This document shows positions 51,247-58,269 of a DNA stretch of 58,269 bases, piece by piece. The stretch lies in the NCBI GenBank assembly GCA_017303655.1, contig JAFLCE010000014.1, forward strand, positions 1 to 58,269, written 5' to 3'. The stretch is from Anaerolineae bacterium. Lineage in GTDB: Bacteria; Chloroflexota; Anaerolineae; Anaerolineales; Villigracilaceae. A model generated the notes under the pieces. That model had not been told where the DNA came from. It saw only the letters and a program-made list of their open reading frames with translations, and did no database searches. Positions within the stretch are counted from its first letter, which is position 1. Each line of letters starts with the position of its first letter. The position numbers were made by a program, and so were the translations under genes.

Positions 51247-52287
51247 ATGGATATTTATCAACTCGCCCGCATAAACGGAAACCCCGTCATCGAAGGGAAT
51301 CGTGTCACCTTCATATGGAAGGGCAAGTCCGCGCCGTATTATATTGACGACATTCATCAGTGGGAGGAATCTCCGCAAAAGATGAAGCGCATCGCTCCAG
51401 GCTTGTGGGCATACACACTTGAATTGGATTCCGATGCCTATCTCGAATACGCCTTTCTGGATCCGCGCACAAAGAAACGCCTCAAAGATCCCTTGAACAA
51501 AAAGACCGTCTTCAATGGCATCAAACACTACAACCATTACTTCTACATGCCCGCAGCGTCACCCACGCCGTATGCTATTAAACGTAAAGGCATCCCCAGC
51601 GGACGAGTCACCCGTCACCTCGTGGATACGTGGATGATCCAGGACGATGGCAAACGTGAATTGCATCTCTACCAGCCGCCAGTCAAAGGACCTGTGCCAT
51701 TGTTGCTCGTCTACGATGGGACGGATTATCTCAAACGCGCCATGCTCAACGTCATTGTGGATAATCTCATTCATGAGAAGCGCATCCGTCCGCTCGCGAT
51801 GGCATTTTTACAGAATGGCGACGACCGCCGCGCCGTGGAATACGCCTGCTCCGATGCGACCTTGATGACGATTCAACATTCCGTCCTGCCGTTCGCAACG
51901 AAGAAGTTGAACCTAATTGATATCAAAAAGAATCGCGGTGCGTATGGCGTGCTAGGCGCATCCTTCAGCGGATTGATGTCTGTGTACACGGGCTTGCGCA
52001 TGCCGGAAATCTTTGGCAAGGTCATTGCGCAATCGTCCGTGTTTGAATTAGAGGGAAGAGATTTTGTGGCTGTGGACCTGATCCGCGCAAAGATGTCTCG
52101 TGAAATAAAGATATGGATGGACATCGGTCACTTCGACTGGCTGTTGGAAGACAATCGAAGAGTCCAGCCGCTGTTGCAAAACAACGGCTACAATGTCACC
52201 TATCACGAAGCGCCAGCCGGTCATAATTACACGTTTTGGCAGAATGAACTTCCGCGGGCGTTGATAAATGTATTTGGTATAAAATAA
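51247..52287 (+). CDS. Fes-like esterase (esterase D fold) with N-terminal beta domain
   Basis: 346 residues from ATG at 51247 with AGGAGG 4 bases upstream. Residues 1-110 resemble the beta-sandwich (CBM48/Fes-N type) seen in enterochelin esterases: VTFIWKGKSAPYYIDDIHQW, PGLWAYTLELDSDAYLEYAFLDP. The catalytic domain has VPLLLVYDGTDYLKR, the nucleophile elbow GASFSG (Ser near residue 240), Asp in DIGHFDWLL and His in APAGHNYTFW. No signal peptide, so the enzyme is cytosolic. Siderophore hydrolysis is the family's known role, but no siderophore genes are nearby; a different ester substrate is equally likely. Confidence 0.85.
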   Translation: MDIYQLARINGNPVIEGNRVTFIWKGKSAPYYIDDIHQWEESPQKMKRIAPGLWAYTLELDSDAYLEYAFLDPRTKKRLKDPLNKKTVFNGIKHYNHYFYMPAASPTPYAIKRKGIPSGRVTRHLVDTWMIQDDGKRELHLYQPPVKGPVPLLLVYDGTDYLKRAMLNVIVDNLIHEKRIRPLAMAFLQNGDDRRAVEYACSDATLMTIQHSVLPFATKKLNLIDIKKNRGAYGVLGASFSGLMSVYTGLRMPEIFGKVIAQSSVFELEGRDFVAVDLIRAKMSREIKIWMDIGHFDWLLEDNRRVQPLLQNNGYNVTYHEAPAGHNYTFWQNELPRALINVFGIK

Positions 52288-52299
52288 TTACGAGTATTT

Positions 52300-53784
52300 A
52301 TGAAAAAAACCATCGATTTAATAAGAAAATTTACAATAGCCAACCAACACGTCCTGCTCATTACAGCTGTTACGATCATTGGTTTTTTCCTGAGGATATA
52401 CAGAGTAGGAGAAGATAGCTTTTGGTACGATGAAGCAGGGCAGGCTATGGCAGCTATGCAGCCTCGCATCTCTGACATGTTTAAAATCGTTCAGAGTCAT
52501 GCAGGCGCCATGCCGCTTGATTATTTTGTATCCCGCATCATGGCGTCAATCAGTTTACATGAAAGCATAATGAGGCTTCCATCTGTTATTTGGGGCACAC
52601 TAACTATACCCATCTGTTATCTATTATTTAATGAAATTGAAATCCCTTACAAGAAAAATGTTTCCCTCTTAACAGCTTTCTTATTGTCTATTTCCCCATT
52701 ACATATTCAATATTCTCAGGAAATGAGATTTTATGCGGCTCTTATGTTTTTTTACCTGCTTGCAACTTTGTTTTTAATAAGAGCGCTAAAAAATAGTACG
52801 GTGCTAAACTGGTCGGTATACTTTATTTCTGCCTGTATCGGAGCCTATTTCCATCCATACGTTTTAATGACAGTGCTGACCGGTTTCATTATTTTGTTCT
52901 CAAAACTATTGGAAACTCATAATATTTCGATTTTCTGGAGGGAACACAAGAATAAAATTACGGCTTATATGGCAATTAATATATTACTCGTACTTGTTTT
53001 CTTGCCAGGTTATTTTTTCTTTCATTCTCAAGACACCTACTCATACGCCTTAGATTTAAGATCAGACACAATATTATATGGTCTCGGATTAAAAGCTATA
53101 GTCACTTCCAAAAATCTTCCTCCTTTTGGAATATGGCACTTATTTCAGATCATTACGTTAGCAGGCGGCATTTTTATCTCATTAATATATCTAAAAAGAA
53201 CCCCTGTACTTGCTCATCTAACAATATCTATAATGATCCAGATCGTATCGATCATAATCCTAGATATCACCAATAATTACCCCTTCATTCCAAGGCAAAT
53301 TATTCACCTCGCGCCATTTACGCTGTTTTTATCTTCTATTGCTGTAACAACCCTGTTCTTTTCTTTCAAAAAATCAAAGCTCACGCTTTTAATTGCCATC
53401 GTCGGAATCCTGTTTCTAAGCTATTCATCTCTGCTGTATACATATGCAATGTATAATCAATCCAAAGGGAACGCGCGCGAAATTGCCAGTTTGATTGTTG
53501 ACAATTATCAAGCTGGGCAAAAAGTACTGGTATTATCTGCTCAACATGAAACTATTCTACGGTTTTATCTTACCCGTCTGGTTGGCGAGACAAACAGTAC
53601 TGAAATGACCACCAGCGTCGAAAATGATGAAGATGTCGTTTCAGAAATAAATACAAATCCTGATATCTATTTTGTGTTTGCTCCAAGAGAGACAAATTCT
53701 GAAACTCGAGCAGCAATCGAAGGACTTGGTTTTAAGCAGGTAAAAGCACCAAGAGGAACAGATTTTCTGTTTATACGCCCATGA
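52300..53784 (+). CDS. GT39-family membrane glycosyltransferase, AT-rich
   Basis: 494 residues with ATG at 52300, 12 bp after the esterase. The first luminal loop has EDSFWYDEAGQAMAAM with the Asp-Glu pair of ArnT/PMT enzymes. LSISPLHIQYSQEMRFYAALMF is the next conserved block (GT39 loop near helix 3-4). About ten helices are predicted, then a soluble C-terminal region of about 110 residues. Its codons are clearly more A/T-ending than those of dnaE or the hydrolases around it, which suggests transfer from an AT-richer donor. The last 4 bp overlap the next gene as ATGA. Confidence 0.85.
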   Translation: MKKTIDLIRKFTIANQHVLLITAVTIIGFFLRIYRVGEDSFWYDEAGQAMAAMQPRISDMFKIVQSHAGAMPLDYFVSRIMASISLHESIMRLPSVIWGTLTIPICYLLFNEIEIPYKKNVSLLTAFLLSISPLHIQYSQEMRFYAALMFFYLLATLFLIRALKNSTVLNWSVYFISACIGAYFHPYVLMTVLTGFIILFSKLLETHNISIFWREHKNKITAYMAINILLVLVFLPGYFFFHSQDTYSYALDLRSDTILYGLGLKAIVTSKNLPPFGIWHLFQIITLAGGIFISLIYLKRTPVLAHLTISIMIQIVSIIILDITNNYPFIPRQIIHLAPFTLFLSSIAVTTLFFSFKKSKLTLLIAIVGILFLSYSSLLYTYAMYNQSKGNAREIASLIVDNYQAGQKVLVLSAQHETILRFYLTRLVGETNSTEMTTSVENDEDVVSEINTNPDIYFVFAPRETNSETRAAIEGLGFKQVKAPRGTDFLFIRP

Positions 53785-54566
53785 AACTCGAAATCATCAC
53801 TCGTGTTCCAAAAACGCAAACGCATAAAACACCGCTGCTTTTCGTCCACGGCATGTGGCATGGCGCCTGGTGTTGGGATGAATTCTTCCTGCCCTTCTTC
53901 GCGGATGCTGGCTGGCACGTCACCGCCCTCAGCCTGCGTGGACATGCAAATAGCGAAGGGAAAATTACCGGAAGCAGCATCGCAGATTATGTGCAGGATG
54001 TGGAAGAAATTGCAAAGACGCTTCCGACTCCGCCGGTACTGATCGGGCACTCCATGGGCGGATTCATCGTCCAAAAATTTCTCGAACGAAACTCCACCCC
54101 GGCAGGAGTCCTGCTTGCCTCTGCGCCGCCCTATGGCGTTTGGAATGGAACCTGGCGGGTCTTCAAACATAGTCCGCTGACGTTGTTGAAGATCATGACC
54201 CGTTTTCGTTTACAGCCTGTAGTCGAAACGCCCGAGTCCACCCGTTGGGCATTCTTCTCAGAAGAGTTGCCGCGCGAACAGTTATTGAAGTATCATGCCC
54301 AAATGAATGATGAGTCCTTCCGCATGTATCTGGACTTGCTCGGCTTGAATCTAGTCCGCACGAAGAAAGTCAAAACACCCCTGCTAGTACTCGGTGCAAA
54401 AAATGACAACGTCATCTCGAATGGCGACGTGGAAAAGACTGCCCGCGCCTACAACAGCACTGCCGAAATCTTCCCGAACATGGCACACGATATGATGTTG
54501 GAAAAAGGCTGGCAGGCTGTAGCGGAAAGAATTATGAGTTGGTTGAAAGAAAAGGGGATTGATTGA
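53781..54566 (+). CDS. alpha/beta hydrolase
   Basis: 261 residues with ATG at 53781, overlapping the GT39 stop, so translation is coupled. The oxyanion region is FVHGMWHGAWCWDEF. The nucleophile elbow GHSMGGF has Ser near residue 91, the acid is in VLGAKNDNVIS, and His in AHDMMLEKGW. Trp-rich HGxWHGAWCW is common to hydrolases that act on small esters, epoxide-free lactones or MhpC-type ring products. No cofactor or signal peptide. A shared function with the preceding GT39 gene is not obvious; the operon may be recent, because base composition changes at the junction. Confidence 0.85.
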   Translation: MKLEIITRVPKTQTHKTPLLFVHGMWHGAWCWDEFFLPFFADAGWHVTALSLRGHANSEGKITGSSIADYVQDVEEIAKTLPTPPVLIGHSMGGFIVQKFLERNSTPAGVLLASAPPYGVWNGTWRVFKHSPLTLLKIMTRFRLQPVVETPESTRWAFFSEELPREQLLKYHAQMNDESFRMYLDLLGLNLVRTKKVKTPLLVLGAKNDNVISNGDVEKTARAYNSTAEIFPNMAHDMMLEKGWQAVAERIMSWLKEKGID

Positions 54567-54581
54567 TGAGCACTAAGAAAT

Positions 54582-54624
54582 AAAAAACGAGTAACGAGTT
54601 CAAATCCTCGTTACTCGTTTTTCT
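54582..54624. terminator. bidirectional terminator built from CGAGTAA 7-bp units
   Basis: A 16-bp stem of AAAAACGAGTAACGAG type pairs with CTCGTTACTCGTTTTT between convergent genes. CGAG cores at 54588 and 54595 and CTCG cores at 54607 and 54614 are 7 bp apart, so the terminator is also a 7-bp-phased palindrome like that at 4084-4150. Confidence 0.85.
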
Positions 54625-54644
54625 TTAACTCGTTGCTTCTTAAA

Positions 54645-55394
54645 TCACCCCCACCTCACAGCTTCACAGCGTTCACAGTCAGGGCGACCACATAACAACG
54701 TATATGCATCTTCGTGGATTCTATTTACCACGGCGCGCAGCAGGTCTTTGGCAGGGATGGCTTGCAACAAGACCCCGTCCACTTCGGTTTGGCGGGTGAT
54801 CGGCTTGATGGTGAGTGCAATGGCGTTGAAACCTTCCGAGTCGCCAGGGAAGTACGGACATTCAACCACGCCCTTCTCCGTCAACGCCCAGCGGATGAAT
54901 TGCATGCGCCCAGCAAGTTTCTCGCCGTAATGAATGCTGAAGTTCACACGCTGGTCCATGCCTGCCAATAAGATGACGCCCTCTTCTTCAGCAAGGGCAG
55001 CAATCGGTGCATATGGCTCGGGTAAGGTCTGAGAGTTGATCAACGCATCCGTGCCGATGCCTGCGAACGAAAGCACAGGATGCAGCGAACGTTTCGCCTT
55101 TGAATGATTGCGGACACGTTCGGCAAAGTCACCGAAGGCTTCATCCGCCGGTGTGGCTGGAGTGAAGGCTTGCGCCAGAGATGACACCTCCGCTTTGGTG
55201 TGGACGGGGTGATAGTCTAATGGCAATAGCGACTTGGGCGTGAAGGTCGGGGTGATGAATCCGCTCGTGGTTGCGAGCAGAGACTCAAGTAGGGCATCCG
55301 CATCCAGTACGGGTGAAGCGTGAACCAACACCCGGCGTTTGCTCAGGCTTAGGTCGGAGAGGGCAGATTTGAGGTTAAGAAATGAAGCGGTCAT
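54645..55394 (-). CDS. AAC(3)-fold acetyltransferase-like protein
   Basis: 249 residues with ATG at 55394. The fold markers are SGFITPTFTPKSLL, SKAKRSLHPVLSFAGIG (SxHPxxS) and VILLAGMDQRVNFSIHYGEK, equivalent to the LLGVGxxxNTxxHxAE block of AAC(3)/YokD. The last 25 residues include a Cys cluster CGRPDCERC that may bind metal. AAC(3) enzymes acetylate aminoglycosides, but many chromosomal homologues have other or unknown substrates, so resistance should not be assumed. It lies after the crotonase gene, separated by a REP-like element. Confidence 0.75.
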   Translation of the reverse strand: MTASFLNLKSALSDLSLSKRRVLVHASPVLDADALLESLLATTSGFITPTFTPKSLLPLDYHPVHTKAEVSSLAQAFTPATPADEAFGDFAERVRNHSKAKRSLHPVLSFAGIGTDALINSQTLPEPYAPIAALAEEEGVILLAGMDQRVNFSIHYGEKLAGRMQFIRWALTEKGVVECPYFPGDSEGFNAIALTIKPITRQTEVDGVLLQAIPAKDLLRAVVNRIHEDAYTLLCGRPDCERCEAVRWG

Positions 55395-55401
55395 GTTTTC
55401 C

Positions 55402-55461
55402 GTAGGGGCGACCCGTCTGGGTCGTCAAGATAATTGTATGAACTAGTAGGGTCACCCCTAC
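55402..55461. repeat. REP-like GTAGGGG/CCCCTAC composite palindrome
   Basis: Outer arms GTAGGGG (from 55402) and CCCCTAC (ending 55461) surround an inner GACCC/GGGTC hairpin. The right end supplies the TAG stop codon (55458-55460) of the crotonase, the same arrangement as at 7945. Confidence 0.78.
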
Positions 55462-56231
55462 TTCCCTTTCCAATTCGGTTTACGTTTTTCAATGAAGGCT
55501 TGCATGCCTTCCTTTTGATCTTCGGTGGCGAACAATGGATAGAAGTTGCGTTTCTCCACGGCAAGACCTTCGGTGAGCGTGGTCTCAAATGCGGCGTTGA
55601 CGGTGTCCTTCGCCATGCGAACGGCGATGGGCGCGCGCGCAGCGATCTCATCCGCGAAGGCAACGGCGGCATCGAGATACCCTTCAACGGGCACGATACG
55701 ATTCGCCAGACCAAATTGTTGCGCTTCTTGCGCATTGAGCGTGCGATTGTTGATGACCATTTCCATGGCAAGTTGCTTTCCAACCAGACGAGCCAAACGT
55801 TGTGTGCCGCCTGCGCCGGGAATGATGCCAATGGTGATCTCAGGCTGACCAAACTTGGCAGACTCGCTGGCGATGACGAGATCACACGCGAGCACGAATT
55901 CACAGCCGCCGCCTAATGCCCAGCCGGAGACTGCCGCAATGACCGGTTTGCGAATGCCGCGAATGCGATCCCACACTTTGACTCGTTCTTCGGTGAGCAT
56001 TTGCACATACGAAGCGTCTGCCATTTCTTTAATGTCGGCTCCAGCGGCAAAGGCTTTTTCATTGCCGGTCACGATGATCGCGCCGATGGCTTCGTCTTTA
56101 TCGAAAGATTCCATTGCGTCGAAGACTTCGCCGAGCATGACGAGGTTGAAGGCGTTCATCGCCTGCGGACGGTTGAGTTGCACGATGCCAACTCGTCCAC
56201 GGATTTCAGTTAAGATGGTGGTGTAGGTCAT
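55458..56231 (-). CDS. enoyl-CoA hydratase/isomerase (crotonase)
   Basis: 257 residues with ATG at 56231 behind a GGAGGAATT site. The oxyanion-hole segments are AFAAGADIKEM and SGWALGGGCEFVLACD, and the two acidic residues expected for hydration are Glu in GGGCEF and Glu in GQPEITIGIIPGAGG. The C-terminal helices end KRKPNWKGK. It hydrates trans-2-enoyl-CoA in beta-oxidation or a related degradation route. No thiolase or dehydrogenase is adjacent. A GTAGAACAAG-N8-CTTGTTCTAC dyad overlaps its promoter. The stop codon is contributed by a REP-like palindrome. Confidence 0.93.
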   Translation of the reverse strand: MTYTTILTEIRGRVGIVQLNRPQAMNAFNLVMLGEVFDAMESFDKDEAIGAIIVTGNEKAFAAGADIKEMADASYVQMLTEERVKVWDRIRGIRKPVIAAVSGWALGGGCEFVLACDLVIASESAKFGQPEITIGIIPGAGGTQRLARLVGKQLAMEMVINNRTLNAQEAQQFGLANRIVPVEGYLDAAVAFADEIAARAPIAVRMAKDTVNAAFETTLTEGLAVEKRNFYPLFATEDQKEGMQAFIEKRKPNWKGK

Positions 56232-56248
56232 AATTCCTCCGGGGTGTA

Positions 56249-56276
56249 GTAGAACAAGTTTATAGGCTTGTTCTAC
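56249..56276. promoter_or_regulatory. 10-bp dyad over the crotonase promoter
   Basis: GTAGAACAAG (56249-56258) and CTTGTTCTAC (56267-56276) flank an 8-base centre. On the minus strand the centre includes TATAAA (56259-56264), a fair -10 box 27 bases before the crotonase ATG. A TetR- or FadR-type operator is one reading; a small hairpin repeat is another. The plus-strand TATAAT at 56310-56315 may serve the divergent membrane gene. Confidence 0.55.
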
Positions 56277-56338
56277 ACGGCGATTATAAAGGAAAGAGTT
56301 TCTCTATTGTATAATTCGGCGCACTGGAGCAACCTTAT

Positions 56339-57082
56339 ATGATCTTTCCCGAATGGACAACCCTTAATACAATACTTTACTCTTTCTTCGCCCTGCTGGC
56401 ACTGGGCGTGGGTCCCGCCGAATACTTCGGCGCATCCATGATGAACTATAGCAAGTTCCGCAAAGGCACGGGCATTCCCGGGCGGGCAGGCATGGTAATT
56501 CTTTACTTTCTGCCTTTTGTTGCCATCACATGGGTGGCATGGTCTTATCTGCCAACTGCAACCCTGATGCAATGGCTGGTCTATATTGCGGTGGCATTCC
56601 ATTTCATCAAACGTGTGCTCGAGTCGCTTTTCGTGCATAAATACGCAGGCAAGATCGACCTGCCTACTACGCTGATGATCGCTTCCTTTTATTCACTCGC
56701 AGCGAGCATGCTCGGCTGGTTAAATCAAAATCCGTTTCCAGCTCCAGATGGTTGGACCTATCTTGGCATCCTGCTCTACATCGTCGGCATCATTGGGAAT
56801 TTCTACCATCACAAACTTCTCGCTGACCTGCGTAAGAACTCGCTCGATTACTTCATCCCTAAAGGCGGGCTGTTCGAGGTTGTAGTCTGTCCGCATTACT
56901 TGTTCGAGATCCTGATCTGGTTGGGCATTGCCCTGCTCTCGCGTCATCTGATGGCGTGGCTGATCTTGCTCTTCATTGTGATGTACCTGACCACCCGCAG
57001 TTGGCGCGCGCTCAAGTGGTACCACGAAAAGTTCAAAGACTTCCCCAAAGACCGCAAAGGCATTCTGCCTTTTATTCTGTAA
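56339..57082 (+). CDS. steroid 5-alpha-reductase / DUF1295-like membrane reductase
   Basis: 247 residues with ATG at 56339 and GGAG 10 bases upstream. Six or seven helices. The C-terminal third has the SRD5A signature features: IPKGGLFEVVVCPHYLFEI (G-x-F-x-x-V-x-x-P-H-Y-x-x-E), then WYHEKFKDFPKDRKGILPFIL with the basic aromatic tail. This family reduces a C=C bond of enone steroids or of trans-2-enoyl-CoA (Tsc13) using NADPH. Divergence from an enoyl-CoA hydratase fits a role on enoyl thioesters or isoprenoid lipids, but this is inference. Confidence 0.82.
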   Translation: MIFPEWTTLNTILYSFFALLALGVGPAEYFGASMMNYSKFRKGTGIPGRAGMVILYFLPFVAITWVAWSYLPTATLMQWLVYIAVAFHFIKRVLESLFVHKYAGKIDLPTTLMIASFYSLAASMLGWLNQNPFPAPDGWTYLGILLYIVGIIGNFYHHKLLADLRKNSLDYFIPKGGLFEVVVCPHYLFEILIWLGIALLSRHLMAWLILLFIVMYLTTRSWRALKWYHEKFKDFPKDRKGILPFIL

Positions 57083-57101
57083 AAATTTTAGGAGATAAAA
57101 A

Positions 57102-57500
57102 ATGGAAATCCTTCGTATCATTCACTCGCACACCCGCTGGCTCATTCTGATCGTGGCGCTCATTGCCATCGTCAAGTTCGCCATCGGCTGGCTGCGCGGC
57201 GGCTCCTTCAAAGGCATGGACCGTGGTCTCACCGCAGCATTCAGCGGTTTGATGGACTTGCAAGTGACTGTCGGCTTGATCTTCCTGATCTGGACGAGTC
57301 TCGTCGGCGTGCCCTTCACGCCTAATCGCATCGAGCATCTCACCACCATGGTCATCGCCGCCGTGGTCGCTCACCTACCCGCCATATGGAAAAAATCTGC
57401 CGATAACATTCGCTTCCGCAATACGCTCTTCTGCATCGTAGGCGCATTAGCATTGGTCTTCATGGGCGTCACTCGCTTACGCGGCGGTTGGGTCTGGTAA
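57102..57500 (+). CDS. small four-helix membrane protein
   Basis: 132 residues with ATG at 57102 and AGGAG 8 bases upstream. Four helices are predicted, beginning with ILRIIHSHTRWLILIVALIAI. Two His in HSHTRW, one in IEHLTTMV and one in VAHLPA are spaced as might suit haem or metal, but I do not recognise a named family with proven haem. It starts 19 bp after the SRD5A-like gene and is followed by a terminator, so the two genes form an operon. A redox partner role is conceivable and unproven. Confidence 0.7.
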   Translation: MEILRIIHSHTRWLILIVALIAIVKFAIGWLRGGSFKGMDRGLTAAFSGLMDLQVTVGLIFLIWTSLVGVPFTPNRIEHLTTMVIAAVVAHLPAIWKKSADNIRFRNTLFCIVGALALVFMGVTRLRGGWVW

Positions 57501-57508
57501 AAAATAAT

Positions 57509-57540
57509 ACAGCCTCGCAGGTGCGAGGCTGTTCTTTTAT
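57509..57540 (+). terminator. intrinsic terminator after the four-helix protein
   Basis: A 10-bp stem ACAGCCTCGC / GCGAGGCTGT with a 4-base loop (57509-57532) is followed by TCTTTTAT. It ends 5 bp before the ATG of the next gene, which therefore has little room for its own promoter or ribosome-binding site. Confidence 0.82.
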
Positions 57541-57544
57541 CGTT

Positions 57545-58135
57545 ATGAAAAAAATAATCCTGATCGGTCCCATACTTTTTGCAGTGGTACTTGCCACGCT
57601 TACCATCGTCAAATATGACTTTCTTCTAAGCCTCGGCTGGCATCCTATTAACGATCCTACCTTCGACTGGCCCAGTGGACTCGCCCTTGGTCCATACGGA
57701 TGGATCATGACCGCGACTTTTATCACCAGCGGACTCATCATGATCCTCTTTGCCTATCGCCTCTTTCTGGACCTCAAGCCTGGTACAGCCTCCAAACTTG
57801 GTGCCACCCTGATGGCATTCGCCGGTCTATTTCTCGCCGCCCTAGCCTTCACCACCGACCCAACAAATAGAGATTATCCCGCCACCTGGCATGGACCATT
57901 GCACGACCTGTCATTCGTTTTACTTGGTTTGACCCTCTTCCCCGCCATGATCGTACTCGGCTTCGCCTTCCGCGCCGATGAACGTTGGGAGAATCTCGCC
58001 GCCTACACCTGGGGTACGCTCGCGTTGGCAGGTCCGGCTTTCTTCATTAAAGGAGCCGCGTTCTATCTCTTTCTGCTCGCCATTTTGGTTTGGAACGAGG
58101 TCGCAGCTATCCGACTCAACCAAACCCGTAGGTGA
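57545..58135 (+). CDS. DUF998-like membrane protein
   Basis: 196 residues from ATG at 57545; the frame is open further upstream but runs through the terminator hairpin. Six helices are predicted. DWPSGLALGPYGWIMTATFITSG and a loop TDPTNRDYPATWHGPLHDLSF match the DUF998 pattern (conserved small residues after helix 1, then a D-x-x-x-x-G-x-x-H loop). The function of DUF998 is not known. No ribosome-binding site is visible, because the terminator hairpin reaches almost to the ATG, so translation may depend on read-through from upstream or on a later start. Confidence 0.72.
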   Translation: MKKIILIGPILFAVVLATLTIVKYDFLLSLGWHPINDPTFDWPSGLALGPYGWIMTATFITSGLIMILFAYRLFLDLKPGTASKLGATLMAFAGLFLAALAFTTDPTNRDYPATWHGPLHDLSFVLLGLTLFPAMIVLGFAFRADERWENLAAYTWGTLALAGPAFFIKGAAFYLFLLAILVWNEVAAIRLNQTRR

Positions 58136-58242
58136 GGCGAAATTATCATCATTTTGCACGGTTCGAGTTCCGCCGGATTCGGGCGAAGGGCGGTAAAATT
58201 TTGCAGGGTAGCACACAGTCTGCAAGTAAATAGGAACTCAAC

Positions 58243-58269
58243 ATGCGCATCACAAAAAATCTACGACAA
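58243..58269 (+). CDS. start of a gene running off the right edge
   Basis: ATG at 58243 follows an AGGA site 7 bases upstream and opens MRITKNLRQ before the window ends. Nine codons are too few to identify a product. The 107 bp before it hold no other gene. Confidence 0.4.

Noticed and set aside
54645-55394. Reading the AAC(3)-fold gene as an aminoglycoside resistance gene
   Set aside because: The fold motifs are present but there is no resistance context, and many chromosomal homologues have unknown substrates.

Overview
The window looks like chromosomal DNA from a Chloroflexota bacterium, most likely Anaerolineae. This is inferred from gene content: a giant DUF2298 (Chlor_Arch_YYY) membrane protein, a DUF5317 protein, a 1341-residue SecA, a DUF6512-like protein and MalT/SARP-type regulators, in a genome of intermediate GC. 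No rRNA, tRNA, CRISPR array, transposase or phage gene was seen.

Layout. 1-12759 (minus strand) is one compact surface-glycan or lipid-glycosylation operon: flippase-like membrane protein, CDP-paratose 2-epimerase-like SDR, MscS channel, GT4 glycosyltransferase, two SAM methyltransferases, a GT39-like protein and the DUF2298 giant, which runs off the left edge. Next come lepA, a divergent membrane protein and an SPFH/Band-7 scaffold protein. 17623-21016 (minus) is GNAT, haloacetate-dehalogenase-like hydrolase, S9 peptidase. 21132-22002 is a MerR/GyrI regulator with a textbook 19-bp-spacer operator. 22066-26052 holds a membrane protein with two TIR-like regions, a degraded aconitase 3' end, a tail-anchored FAD monooxygenase and a divergent PlsY-like acyltransferase. 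26067-37940 (minus) carries a PEP-synthase/Rph-like phosphotransferase, DUF6512-like and HupE/UreJ membrane proteins, aconitase, adenosine deaminase and SecA.

38015-38252 (minus) is a candidate structured RNA with its own promoter and terminator. 38416-46984 is a signalling block: NarL-type response regulator, membrane histidine kinase, a four-gene operon (49-residue hydrophobic peptide, DUF5317, NHLP-like small protein, HD-GYP phosphodiesterase) and a large SARP/MalT-like regulator. 47260-58269 holds dnaE, a Fes-like esterase, an AT-rich GT39, hydrolases, an AAC(3)-fold acetyltransferase, a crotonase and small membrane proteins.

The most unusual feature is a recurring DNA architecture: head-to-head inverted arrays of very short units in exact 7- or 8-bp phase. 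The units are TACGNNN, CGAGNNN and TAGTTNNN. They occur between genes (7091, 12770, 54588), as the whole dnaE 5' leader (47161-47257) and inside a coding sequence (4084-4150). A second, REP-like family built on GTAGGGG/CCCCTAC sits at gene ends and in two cases supplies the TAG stop codon. The best candidate for an undescribed gene system is the peptide-DUF5317-NHLP-HD-GYP operon between two regulators.
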